Assembly (NCBI GenBank): GCA_020054175.1 | Contig: JAGVLR010000068.1 | Location: forward strand, 1 to 7,022 | DNA: 7,022 nt | Source of the DNA: Candidatus Dadabacteria bacterium | GTDB lineage: Bacteria; Desulfobacterota_D; UBA1144; Nemesobacterales; UBA2774 | Direction: 5' to 3' | The notes under the pieces: generated by a model | What the model was told of the DNA's origin: nothing | Database searches by the model: none | Seen by the model: only the letters and a program-made list of their open reading frames with translations | Part shown: one piece after another, positions 1 through 5,044 of the stretch | How the letters are laid out: each line of letters starts with the position of its first letter | Numbering within the stretch: position 1 is the first letter of the stretch | Made by a program: the position numbers and the translations under genes

Positions 1-14
1 AAAAGTCACGGGAC

Positions 15-174
15 GGGGCGAAATTGTGCTAAAAATCATCGCGTCCTCGCTAAATCTTACACCCACCCCACCCCCTGGTAAGATTTTTAACGCTCATCCG
101 CTCGATTTTTTTAACGCCAATTTCGACGTCCCGGAAGTGTATTGCTTCGCTGCAAGGCAGCTCGCAATATTATG
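15..174. repeat. Dispersed ~160-bp repeat, copy A
   Basis: This stretch aligns almost end to end with 4646-4806, at about 80% identity by eye and in the same orientation. Both copies start at GGGGC(G/A)AAATTGTGCTAAAA and end at GCAATATTATG. Inside, CTAAAAATC near the start pairs in inverted orientation with GATTTTTAA in the middle, and GATTTTTAACGC is nearly repeated about 20 bases later as GATTTT(T/C)TTAACGC. A reading frame stays open through most of both copies, but the differences fall on all three codon positions, so I read it as a non-coding repeat. It lies just downstream of the channel gene and may cover its transcript end. No transposase is linked to it. Confidence 0.75.
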
Positions 175-212
175 ATCTCGCCGAGCTACGTTGGAGCAGG
201 CGAGGCAGCCAC

Positions 213-923
213 TCAGGATTCGGGGGCGCGGGGTTTGGAGATGTGGAGGCCGACGAGGCGGGCGACGAGGATTGTAATGTAAATCTGGCCGACGATGGCT
301 TCCATCATCGCTATCGAGCGGGCCTGGTCGGTCGCGGGTGTCAGGGTTCCGTAGCCGACTGTCGTGAGCGTTACGAAGCTGAAGAAGAGGTAGCGGGGTG
401 AGGTCATCGGGAGGTTGCCGGAGGTGTCGACGAAGGAACCGGGATTGACGAGATCGACGAAGACGTAGAGCGACGCCCATGTGAGTCCGATCAGGAGATA
501 GACGCAGACGGCGGCGAAGAGGATTTCAGTCGTGACTTCGCGGGATCTAATCAGATGGATGAAGATGCTGATGGTCGTGTAGGAGAAGAGGAGGACGGCG
601 AAGACGATTTCCTTTCGGACGCTGACCCCGCCTTCGGATTCGAAGAGGGGGACGTTGAGCAGGAGGCTCAGGAACCACGGCAGGGAGAGGCAGGCCATGA
701 CGATGTAGTCGCGGCGGCTTTGGCTGACTGCGATCATCGCGGCGAGCATGACGAAGATTGTCAGGACCGTGAGTATGATCTGGTCGATGGTGTTGGCTTC
801 GAGGTAGGGGTAGGCGAGGATGAGAAGGATGATTGATTTGGCGAGATAGGAGAACCGCCGCGCCCTTATGCGGGCGACGATTCGTGTTAACAGGCTTGAC
901 TGTGGCTGTTCGGGGTTGGGCAT
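213..923 (-). CDS. Six-TM membrane protein with potassium-channel pore (Ion_trans_2-like)
   Basis: This is a predicted inner-membrane ion channel of 236 residues. The pore signature TVGYG is at residues 188-192, inside the segment LTTVGYGTLTP, which is the classic K+ selectivity filter. It sits between an outer helix (about 130-157) and an inner helix (about 203-227). Four further hydrophobic segments precede the pore (about 28-42, 46-67, 71-93, 104-124). The fourth lacks the regularly spaced arginines of a voltage sensor, and no RCK or cyclic-nucleotide domain follows the pore, so gating is unknown. An upstream ATG at 947 is in frame, but a TATAAT box overlaps it. The ATG at 923 has GGAG four bases upstream and is preferred. 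The gene stands alone, with repeat-derived DNA on both sides. The K+ channel fold is secure; the physiological role is not. Confidence 0.88.
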   Translation of the reverse strand: MPNPEQPQSSLLTRIVARIRARRFSYLAKSIILLILAYPYLEANTIDQIILTVLTIFVMLAAMIAVSQSRRDYIVMACLSLPWFLSLLLNVPLFESEGGVSVRKEIVFAVLLFSYTTISIFIHLIRSREVTTEILFAAVCVYLLIGLTWASLYVFVDLVNPGSFVDTSGNLPMTSPRYLFFSFVTLTTVGYGTLTPATDQARSIAMMEAIVGQIYITILVARLVGLHISKPRAPES

Positions 924-945
924 TATGCTCCGTATATTCGCTTGC

Positions 946-951
946 ATTATA
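946..951 (-). promoter_or_regulatory. Putative -10 box of the channel gene
   Basis: The minus strand reads TATAAT here, a perfect -10 match. It overlaps the upstream in-frame ATG at 947, so that ATG would lie outside the transcript; a start near 938 gives a leader of about 15 bases carrying GGAG before the ATG at 923. I see no good -35 match 16-18 bases upstream, so the promoter may be activated or use another sigma factor. Confidence 0.45.
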
Positions 952-1017
952 ACTCAAAAATGTGCGGAAGGTAGGAGGAATTTTGAGGGGGGATGGATAT
1001 GGTAACCCCTACCCCGA

Positions 1018-1043
1018 CCCTCCCCCTTTCCAAAGGGGGAGGG
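1018..1043. repeat. C/G-rich palindrome module (perfect 12-bp stem)
   Basis: CCCTCCCCCTTT and AAAGGGGGAGGG are exact inverted repeats separated by only CC. The element is framed by taacccct on the left and ggattag on the right. Related modules lie at 1391-1440, 2482-2620, 2620-2660 and 4364-4500. No T-run follows, so it is not a canonical terminator, although such a stem could slow polymerase. Confidence 0.7.
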
Positions 1044-1143
1044 GATTAGTAAGGGCGATGCTTGCTCGGAAGCGTTCCCCGGGAAGCGGGGGGGAATTAA
1101 GGGTGAAAGAGATTTCTCCCTTCGGTCGAAATGATAAAATGAG

Positions 1144-1177
1144 ATTGCCGCGGTCGCGGAATGCGCTTCCTCGCAAT
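1144..1177. repeat. ATTGC...GCAAT hairpin module, copy 1
   Basis: It begins ATTGCCGCGG and ends CCTCGCAAT, with ATTGC/GCAAT as inverted ends. The same frame with different inner sequence recurs at 2440-2469 and 3075-3108. It is part of the mosaic that fills 952-1482. Confidence 0.65.
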
Positions 1178-1190
1178 GAGGATGGGTGGA

Positions 1191-1237
1191 GTCGCGGCCA
1201 GGCGCCGCGACAGCGGATTCATGCACGCGTGGCGTGC
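1191..1237. repeat. Two adjacent hairpins
   Basis: GTCGCGGC (1191-1198) and GCCGCGAC (1204-1211) form a perfect 8-bp stem with a 5-base loop. Twelve bases further, GCACGC-GTG-GCGTGC (1223-1237) forms a 6-bp stem with a GTG loop. The identical GTG-loop hairpin occurs at 3011-3025, and a version with a different stem at 4630-4644. Confidence 0.6.
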
Positions 1238-1388
1238 TGGATTCCCGACCCGGCTTCGCCAAGGCTACGCCGCGGCAAATACAGGCTTGATACTAAAGTA
1301 GGCAGGTTTGGAGCTGTACTGGATAAGCGCTTGCGCGTAAATGGACGGCGTCCGATTCCTCGCTTGCTCGAAATCGTTGCGGGAATGA
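1237..1388. repeat. Dispersed ~150-bp repeat, copy 1 (CTGGATTCCC...GGGAATGA)
   Basis: This copy is nearly 90% identical by eye to 2678-2830, in the same orientation. Its ends carry ATTCCC and GGGAAT as inverted repeats, which resembles a small non-autonomous palindromic element. The inner part contains cggcttcgcc...cgccgcggca followed by acaggcttgatactaaag. A divergent piece lies near 2528-2575, a 5' part near 4850-4927, and a minimal ends-only version at 4318-4350. A long open frame crosses it, but the copies do not share coding-type variation. Confidence 0.75.
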
Positions 1389-1390
1389 AG

Positions 1391-1440
1391 TAACCCCCAT
1401 CTTGGTCTTCCCCTTCGGATAGGGGGAAGAAAGAGATTAG
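1391..1440. repeat. C/G-rich palindrome module
   Basis: It starts taaccccca like the module near 1004. The core is TCTTCCCC (1406-1413) and GGGGAAGA (1423-1430), an 8-bp perfect stem with a 9-base loop, followed by agattag. It lies about 50 bases beyond the 3' end of the small secreted-protein gene and might help end that transcript, though no T-run is visible. Confidence 0.55.
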
Positions 1441-1482
1441 AGACAGGCTTCCGCTATGTCGGTAGTCAGTGGGCGCTATGCG

Positions 1483-1794
1483 TTAGTTCGGGCCGGGAGT
1501 CGGGTTGTCTATCGGATCGGGGTAGCCGGAATTGGCGACACATTTAAGCTGGCATTCTTTCAGGTTCTCGATATTGATTGCCGTCACCGTCAGGCAGGTT
1601 ATCGGGTCTTCGGAGAAGGTTATAACGTCGCCGGGCTGGAAATCCGGGCAGGGTTCGGTTGTAAGGTAAGGCTTCTGGCCGATGAGCATGATAGAGTCCT
1701 GAATGGCCATGATTTTGTAGGTTGCCTGATCCTGCGCTAGGGCGGGGGCGGCGATGGCCGATAGTATTACGGCGATTGCGACTAACGACTTCAT
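1483..1794 (-). CDS. Small secreted four-cysteine protein of unknown function
   Basis: I do not recognise a named family. The 103-residue product starts with a clear Sec signal peptide (MKSLVAIAVILSAIAAPALA) and a likely cut after ALA at residue 20. The mature part of about 83 residues is probably a small beta-rich domain: DFQPGDVITF (51-60), then ITCLTVTAI (65-73). Cysteines 49, 67, 81 and 85 could form two disulfides in the periplasm. The tail (about 90-103) is rich in P, D and N and probably disordered. The ATG has GGAGGA six bases upstream, so the start is firm. A promoter lies in the 78-bp gap to the MarR gene, so it can be transcribed alone. Its GDV-x(n)-C-x-V core resembles the partial product at 6804-7022. 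Confidence 0.8.
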   Translation of the reverse strand: MKSLVAIAVILSAIAAPALAQDQATYKIMAIQDSIMLIGQKPYLTTEPCPDFQPGDVITFSEDPITCLTVTAINIENLKECQLKCVANSGYPDPIDNPTPGPN

Positions 1795-1847
1795 TGTTGT
1801 TCCTCCAATTGATTCGGGGTGCGGGTACCTGACCGCATTAGAAATTC

Positions 1848-1876
1848 AGTATACTGCCGCCTCGAGACTAACTCAA
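1848..1876 (-). promoter_or_regulatory. Sigma-70-type promoter for the small secreted protein
   Basis: On the minus strand TTGAGT (1876-1871) and TATACT (1853-1848) are separated by exactly 17 bases. These match the consensus at 4/6 and 5/6 positions. The -35 box overlaps the stop codon of the MarR gene. Transcription would begin near 1841, leaving a leader of about 46 bases with GGAGGA before the ATG at 1794. Confidence 0.6.
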
Positions 1877-2367
1877 ACGGATTTTGCAGACTTCCTTCCC
1901 GGAGCGGGGTTTGGGGCGTTTAAGACGCGGCCGAGTAGTTTCCGGAGGGAGGCGATTTCGCCCTGGCTCAGCCTCGAGAAGAATTCTTCGCGGACTGTGC
2001 GGCTGTAGACGGGCCACATGCGTTTCCGGAGCCGGGAGCCTTTGGGCGTGATGAGGGCGATTATGCCTCGGGCGTCGCCGGGGCAGTTCATACGCCGGGC
2101 CAGGCCTTCCTTTTCAAGGCGTGTGACGAGCCGGGTGACGTTGTATTTGTCGAGGAGGGTGCGCGATCCGAGGTCGTTCAGCCTAAGACCCCGGGGGCGG
2201 GCTTTTTCGAGCTCCCAGAGGACGTCGTACCATGTGAGCGGGGGGAGGTCCTTTTCTTTGAGGGCCGTTTCGACGGACTGGAGGAGATGCTGGTTGGCGC
2301 GGACGAGGCTTGTCCAGGCGGCGGTTTCGTCGTCTGTCCATTGAGCTATTTTCGCTGATTTCGTCAT
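1873..2367 (-). CDS. MarR-family transcriptional regulator
   Basis: This is a 164-residue winged-helix DNA-binding protein that should act as a cytoplasmic dimer. The helix-turn-helix covers about 45-90, with a recognition helix near YNVTRLVTRLEKEG (75-88). The wing carries the family signature D98-x-R100 ... L105-I-T107-P-K-G110. Helices at each end (about 12-38 and 118-148) would form the dimer interface. Cys95 at the base of the wing is the only cysteine and could sense thiol or oxidant stress, though a cysteine here is also common in non-sensing relatives. An in-frame extension to 2541 exists, but the promoter and operator lie within it, so the ATG at 2367 is used. The operator overlapping the gene's -35 box implies self-repression, and the same operator precedes the rhodanese gene at 3967. 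Confidence 0.92.
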   Translation of the reverse strand: MTKSAKIAQWTDDETAAWTSLVRANQHLLQSVETALKEKDLPPLTWYDVLWELEKARPRGLRLNDLGSRTLLDKYNVTRLVTRLEKEGLARRMNCPGDARGIIALITPKGSRLRKRMWPVYSRTVREEFFSRLSQGEIASLRKLLGRVLNAPNPAPGRKSAKSV

Positions 2368-2374
2368 AATCCTG

Positions 2375-2404
2375 AATATAATGCATATTGGTTGCATTTG
2401 CAAC
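2375..2404 (-). promoter_or_regulatory. MarR promoter with overlapping operator
   Basis: On the minus strand TTGCAA (2403-2398) and TATATT (2380-2375) lie 17 bases apart, a good promoter. The -35 box sits within the palindrome GTTGCAAATGCAAC (2404-2391), whose 6-base arms GTTGCA/TGCAAC are exact inverted repeats around AA. The motif with its flanks, CTCGTTGCAA-W-TGCAACCA, is shared with the rhodanese promoter at 3896-3909. That supports binding by the regulator encoded directly downstream. The predicted transcription start falls within a base or two of the ATG. Confidence 0.75.
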
Positions 2405-2439
2405 GAGGGGGGTGGAAGAATAGAAAGAAAAAAGATGAG

Positions 2440-2469
2440 ATTGCCGCGGGTGCTTCGCACCCTCGCAAT
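2440..2469. repeat. ATTGC...GCAAT hairpin module, copy 2
   Basis: The outer ends ATTGC/GCAAT enclose a perfect inner stem, GGGTGC-TTC-GCACCC. The frame ATTGCCGCGG...CCTCGCAAT is the same as at 1144 and 3075, but the inner arms differ. Confidence 0.65.
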
Positions 2470-2481
2470 GACGGAATAGGT

Positions 2482-2620
2482 GTAACCCCCACCCGTGCCT
2501 ATTTTGGTTTGAGCCGCTTTCGAGCTGTACCGGATGAGCATGTGTGCAGTCAGCCGATGGCGTCCGAATGCTCGCTTGCTTGCATCCGTTCCCCTATGAA
2601 CAGGGGGAGGGGAATTAAAG
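2482..2620. repeat. C/G-rich palindrome module interrupted by a repeat fragment
   Basis: The left side is taacccccacccgtgcc and the right side is cccctatgaacagggggagg followed by ggaattaaag, as in the uninterrupted modules. Between them, about 2528-2575, lies a divergent copy of the middle of the ~150-bp repeat (gagctgtaccggatgagc ... ggcgtccgaatgctcgcttg). This looks like insertion or recombination of one repeat family within another. Confidence 0.5.
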
Positions 2621-2623
2621 AAT

Positions 2624-2660
2624 AAATCCCCCCTGACCCCCTTTTCCTAAGGGGGGCATA
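2624..2660. repeat. C/G-rich palindrome module
   Basis: CCCCCTT (2637-2643) and AAGGGGG (2649-2655) form a 7-bp stem with a 5-base loop. The preceding aaatccccccctgacc-type lead matches the module at 4364-4380. Confidence 0.55.
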
Positions 2661-2677
2661 AAAAGGAAAGGCAAAGG

Positions 2678-2830
2678 CTGGATTCCCGACCCGGCTTCGC
2701 CTGCAGGCTTCGCCGCGGCAGGTACAGGCCTTGATACTAAAGAAGGCAGGTTTGGAGCGGTACTGGATAAGCGCTTGTGCGTAAATGAACGGCGTCCGAT
2801 TCCTCACTCGTTCGAAACCGTTGGGAATGA
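2678..2830. repeat. Dispersed ~150-bp repeat, copy 2
   Basis: Second near-full copy of the element at 1237-1388, with the same ends (CTGGATTCCC and GGGAATGA). The centre, ggcttcgcctgcaggcttcgcc, holds small inverted repeats. Minor insertions and substitutions separate the copies; none suggests a conserved protein. Confidence 0.75.
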
Positions 2831-2844
2831 CAGAAAAAAATGAG

Positions 2845-3025
2845 ATCCTGAAACTAGTTCAGGATGATGGAAATGAGGTGATTCCTCGCTCGCTCGGAAC
2901 CGTTAGGAATGACACACACGTAGTGTGTTTCTCGACGTAGCGCGTTCGGAGGTTCATTCGCCGGAAGCGCGGCGGGTGGCGATAGCAATGCGTTGCCACT
3001 TCGGATTCCCGCACGCGTGGCGTGC
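2845..3025. repeat. Run of short hairpin modules
   Basis: Three perfect hairpins can be seen: ATCCTGAA-ACTAG-TTCAGGAT (2845-2865), ACACAC-GTA-GTGTGT (2914-2928) and GCACGC-GTG-GCGTGC (3011-3025). The segments between are cctcgctcgctcggaa-like pieces also found in the other gaps. I see no convincing gene in 2405-3122. Confidence 0.6.
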
Positions 3026-3074
3026 TTCCTCGCTCGGTCGGAATCGTAGTTCGAGATGACAGATTAACAAGAGG

Positions 3075-3108
3075 ATTGCCGCGGTCGGGGAAGGCGCTCC
3101 CTCGCAAT
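3075..3108. repeat. ATTGC...GCAAT hairpin module, copy 3
   Basis: The frame ATTGCCGCGG...CCCTCGCAAT matches the copies at 1144 and 2440. It begins about 15 bases beyond the stop codon of the MarC-family gene and could act as a transcript end or 3' stabiliser, though that role is only suggested by position. Confidence 0.6.
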
Positions 3109-3122
3109 GACAAATGCAGCTC

Positions 3123-3743
3123 CTAGCCGGCGAGGGCGATCAGCTCCATTATTCCCCTTCTTACCATCATGATTCCGATTGCGGCGAGGAGTATGCTCAT
3201 GATCTTGGCAAAGGCTCGGGCGCCGTTGTCGCCGAGGATGTGGAGGATGAGGTCGGCCTTGAAGAGGGAGACGAAAAGGACGGCGAGGTTTATAAAGAAG
3301 GCGAGAAGGGCGGGGACGTAGCCGTAGCTGTCGACCAGGATGATGAGCGTCGTCAGGAGCGCAGGGCCGACGATGAGGGGGATTGCGAGAGGAAAGACGC
3401 CCAGCGCGTCGGCCGAGGCGGCGTGTGTGCGTGCGGAACCGTCGGAGAGGAGGTCGATTATGGAGAGGATAAAGAGGAGCGCGCCGCCGGCGATGGCGAA
3501 GTCTTGTATCGTGATGCCGAGGAGCTCGAAGATGATTTTCCCGGCGAGGACGAATATGACGCCGATGACGGCTGCCGTCAGCACGGAGCTGAGGACGATC
3601 TTCCGGCGGTCGCTGCTCTCGTGGCCGCGCGTTATAGACAGGAACATGGGGACTATGCCGATGGGGTCTATCGCGACGAAGATGGGGATGAAGCACAGAA
3701 AAGCGGGCTCGAGTATCGATGTGACGCTTTCCGGAAGGGGCAT
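3123..3743 (-). CDS. MarC-family integral membrane protein (UPF0056)
   Basis: A 206-residue inner-membrane protein with about six hydrophobic helices (roughly 14-36, 49-67, 74-97, 116-135, 143-162, 177-196). Family marks are DPIG at 26-29 in the first helix, GITIQDFAIAGG at 76-87, PLAIPLIVGPA at 118-128, and a final AFAKIMSILLAAIGIMMVRRGI-type helix. Length and layout match full-length MarC/YhgN proteins. Biochemical function is unsettled in this family: an early link to multiple antibiotic resistance was not upheld, so no substrate is claimed. The ATG at 3743 is preceded by an AGAGAGG ribosome site. The gene diverges from the rhodanese gene across 223 bp. The operators there lie closer to the rhodanese, and control of this gene by the MarR protein is not evident. 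Confidence 0.9.
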   Translation of the reverse strand: MPLPESVTSILEPAFLCFIPIFVAIDPIGIVPMFLSITRGHESSDRRKIVLSSVLTAAVIGVIFVLAGKIIFELLGITIQDFAIAGGALLFILSIIDLLSDGSARTHAASADALGVFPLAIPLIVGPALLTTLIILVDSYGYVPALLAFFINLAVLFVSLFKADLILHILGDNGARAFAKIMSILLAAIGIMMVRRGIMELIALAG

Positions 3744-3895
3744 GGGCCTCTCTCTGGGCGGCGGATAATATGCCGCTCACCTTTATTGATTATGCCACTA
3801 AACGCCTGATATTGCTACACCGTTCACAACCGGACCGTCATAGGGTTCCGGCTTTCTGAATGAATTTATCACTCCTGAAAATAATCGGAATCCTC

Positions 3896-3945
3896 GTTGC
3901 AATTGCAACCATCATAACCAGTATAGTTGCAAAAGCAACTACAAT
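3896..3945 (+). promoter_or_regulatory. Rhodanese promoter with two MarR-type operators
   Basis: GTTGCAATTGCAAC (3896-3909) is a perfect 14-bp palindrome. GTTGCAAAAGCAAC (3926-3939) is a second copy with GTTGC/GCAAC arms. Their centres are 30 bp apart, close to three helical turns, so dimers would bind on one face. TACAAT (3940-3945) directly follows the second site and TATAGT (3922-3927) overlaps it; either could be the -10 box, with no strong -35 for the first. The first site shares extended flanks with the operator at 2391-2404. Confidence 0.72.
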
Positions 3946-3966
3946 AAATGCATACAGGAGGCTGTC

Positions 3967-4290
3967 ATGAAGAATATTTCGAGAGAAGAGATAAAGGGGA
4001 TCCTGGAAAACGGCGGGGGAGTGACGATTGTCGAAGCGCTCGCGGAAAGGTATTGGAAGGACGGGCATCTGCCCGGCGCGATACAGCTCGATTATCCGGA
4101 AGTCAGGGACAGGGCGGGGGAGGTTCTTCCGGACAAGGATGCGAAGATCGTCGTTTACTGTGCGAACGAGGCGTGTCAGAACTCTGTGAAAGCGGCGGGA
4201 GAGCTTGAGGCGCTCGGGTATACGAACGTTTACGAGTATGCGGGCGGGAAGCAGGATTGGGTCGAGGCGGGGCTTGAGCTGGAGAGGTAG
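3967..4290 (+). CDS. Single-domain rhodanese-like sulfurtransferase
   Basis: A 107-residue cytoplasmic protein of the size of stand-alone rhodaneses such as GlpE/PspE. Seen in order: an acidic E23 in the IVEAL strand, GHLPGAIQLDYPE (33-45, the usual GHIPGA motif), and IVVYC (61-65) with the catalytic Cys65, which would carry the persulfide. The active loop reads C65-A-N-E-A-C70-Q-N-S: a second cysteine stands where an arginine or threonine is common. The C-terminal GYTNVYEYAGGKQDW (84-98) matches the family's GGxxxW ending. AGGAGG five bases before the ATG fixes the start. Transferred sulfur may come from thiosulfate or a persulfide donor; the acceptor is unknown. Two operators upstream place it under the MarR regulator at 1873-2367. 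Confidence 0.93.
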   Translation: MKNISREEIKGILENGGGVTIVEALAERYWKDGHLPGAIQLDYPEVRDRAGEVLPDKDAKIVVYCANEACQNSVKAAGELEALGYTNVYEYAGGKQDWVEAGLELER

Positions 4291-4317
4291 GCGCGGAAGG
4301 GGGGATAAAAGACAAAG

Positions 4318-4350
4318 GCTGGATTCCCGATAACAGCATTCGGGAATGAC
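4318..4350. repeat. Minimal ends-only copy of the ~150-bp repeat
   Basis: CTGGATTCCCGA joins directly to TTCGGGAATGAC. ATTCCCGA (4323-4330) and TCGGGAAT (4340-4347) are exact inverted repeats around 9 bases. Both ends of the larger element are kept and the interior is gone. It starts 28 bases after the rhodanese stop and could also work as its transcript end. Confidence 0.55.
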
Positions 4351-4363
4351 GGCCTGGGAAAAT

Positions 4364-4500
4364 CCAAATCCCCCCAGACCCCTCCGTCTTTGCCAAGGCT
4401 TCCGACTTCGCTTCGGACTCCGCTAAAGCTCCGACCGACTAGAAAGCTACGTCGGATAAGTCGCCGGACAGGTCTTTTTTTAAGGGGAGAGGATTAAAGG
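4364..4500. repeat. C/G-rich palindrome module with a hairpin-rich insert
   Basis: The left side, aaatccccccagacccctcc, and the right side, ttttttaaggggagaggatt followed by aaagg, are the two halves of the C/G-rich module. Between them, about 4391-4470, is an insert with TCCGA-cttcgct-TCGGA and a CCGAC...GTCGG pair, ending cggacaggtc. That ending recalls the acaggc junction in the ~150-bp repeat. Confidence 0.45.
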
Positions 4501-4524
4501 CAAAGGATTCTACTTTTCCTTGAT

Positions 4525-4549
4525 GAAAAGCACACAATGTGTGTTTTTC
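4525..4549. repeat. Hairpin, possible terminator
   Basis: GAAAAGCACAC (4525-4535) and GTGTGTTTTTC (4539-4549) pair over 11 bases around AAT, with one G-T pair. The A-rich left and T-rich right arms resemble a bidirectional terminator, but the T-run is inside the stem. The following aatcgtagc parallels ctcgacgtagc after the ACACAC-GTA-GTGTGT hairpin at 2914, so it may be the same module. Confidence 0.45.
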
Positions 4550-4629
4550 AATCGTAGCTAATGCTCAGCATTGAATCCCCTTGTGCGCGTCGGCTGGCAA
4601 TTGCACCGTCGCTGCTACATCGATTTCCT

Positions 4630-4644
4630 GCGCACGTGGTGCGC
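4630..4644. repeat. GTG-loop hairpin with altered stem
   Basis: GCGCAC-GTG-GTGCGC is a perfect 6-bp stem. It has the same loop and a similar gattt/gattc left flank as the GCACGC-GTG-GCGTGC hairpins at 1223 and 3011, but both arms differ in matching ways. It directly precedes repeat copy B. Confidence 0.5.
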
Positions 4645-4645
4645 C

Positions 4646-4806
4646 GGGGCAAAATTGTGCTAAAAATCATCGTTCTTTCGCTAAATCCTCAACCTTCCCC
4701 ATCCCCTGCTCGGATTTTTAACGCTCATTCACTCGATTTTCTTAACGCCAATTTTGACGGCCCGGAAATGTATTGCTTCGCCGCTTACACGGCTAGCAAT
4801 ATTATG
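4646..4806. repeat. Dispersed ~160-bp repeat, copy B
   Basis: Partner of 15-174, same orientation. The best-kept parts are AAATTGTGCTAAAAATCATCG at the left (differing little between copies), GATTTTTAACGCTCAT in the middle, and GCAATATTATG at the right edge. The C-rich centre varies most. An open frame of 89 codons at 4561-4830 spans it, but it has no ribosome site and no codon-type constraint against copy A. Confidence 0.75.
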
Positions 4807-4849
4807 GAAAAAGAAGTTGCGAAGAGTTGATGATGCATAACAGGTGGAA

Positions 4850-4945
4850 GTGGATTCCGGTCCGGCTACAGCTTGACCTATCAGGCTTCGCAGTGCTGCG
4901 CCGCGACAAGTGCCGTGACAGGCCTTTTTTAAGAGGGGATAAAAA
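4850..4945. repeat. Partial ~150-bp repeat joined to half a C/G-rich module
   Basis: ggattccggtccggct...caggcttcgcagtgctgcgccgcgac follows the 5' half of the element at 2678 and reaches its acaggcctt. There it switches to ttttttaagaggggataaaaagg, the right half of the C/G-rich module also seen at 4472-4500. The 4291-4967 gap otherwise shows no gene. Confidence 0.5.
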
Positions 4946-4967
4946 GGAGATGCCATCGGCGCGTTAC

Positions 4968-5021
4968 GTTGCAATCCTGCGGGAGCGAAATGTTGTCAGA
5001 AGCAATGTGGCCAAATACGAA
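4968..5021 (+). promoter_or_regulatory. Possible DoxX promoter with degraded MarR-type sites
   Basis: GTTGCAAT (4968-4975) is a half-site of the operator and is followed by ccTGC. GTTGTCAGAAGCAAT (4992-5006) resembles GTTGC-N4-GCAAC with a changed arm and one extra base. TTGTCA (4993-4998) and TACGAA (5016-5021) are 17 bases apart, a fair promoter, and the second site overlaps its -35 box. Neither site is strong on its own. Confidence 0.3.
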
Positions 5022-5044
5022 AAATGAAAAATAAGGAGAGGAAT

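Noticed and set aside
1018..1043. C/G-rich palindrome as a rho-independent terminator
   Set aside because: The loop is only two bases and no T-run follows on either strand; no gene ends close by.
962..1393. Open frame of 143 codons on the plus strand
   Set aside because: It runs through several repeat modules and hairpins, has no ribosome site, and its Arg/Pro/Gly-rich product reflects the GC-rich repeats.
952..3110. CRISPR array, because of many short repeats
   Set aside because: Repeats are of several kinds, are not evenly spaced, and have no uniform spacers.
2859..3113. Open frame of 84 codons on the minus strand
   Set aside because: It crosses at least three hairpin modules that recur elsewhere without an open frame; no start signal.
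3114..3809. Long plus-strand frame opposite the MarC-family gene
   Set aside because: It is a shadow: its Glu/Asp-rich product is typical of reading GC-rich membrane-protein DNA on the other strand, and the minus frame has clear MarC motifs.
3838..4068. Minus-strand frame of 76 codons over the rhodanese promoter
   Set aside because: It overlaps both operators and the start of the rhodanese gene, and has no ribosome site.
4589..4602. CTGGCAATTGCACC, a 10/14 match to the MarR operator
   Set aside because: It lies about 450 bases from the next gene and inside repeat-derived DNA; the outer arm bases do not match.
4561..4830. Open frame of 89 codons through repeat copy B, matched by an open frame in copy A
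   Set aside because: There is no ribosome site, differences between copies are spread over all codon positions, and copy A ends in a stop at a different point. The sequence is better explained as a non-coding repeat.
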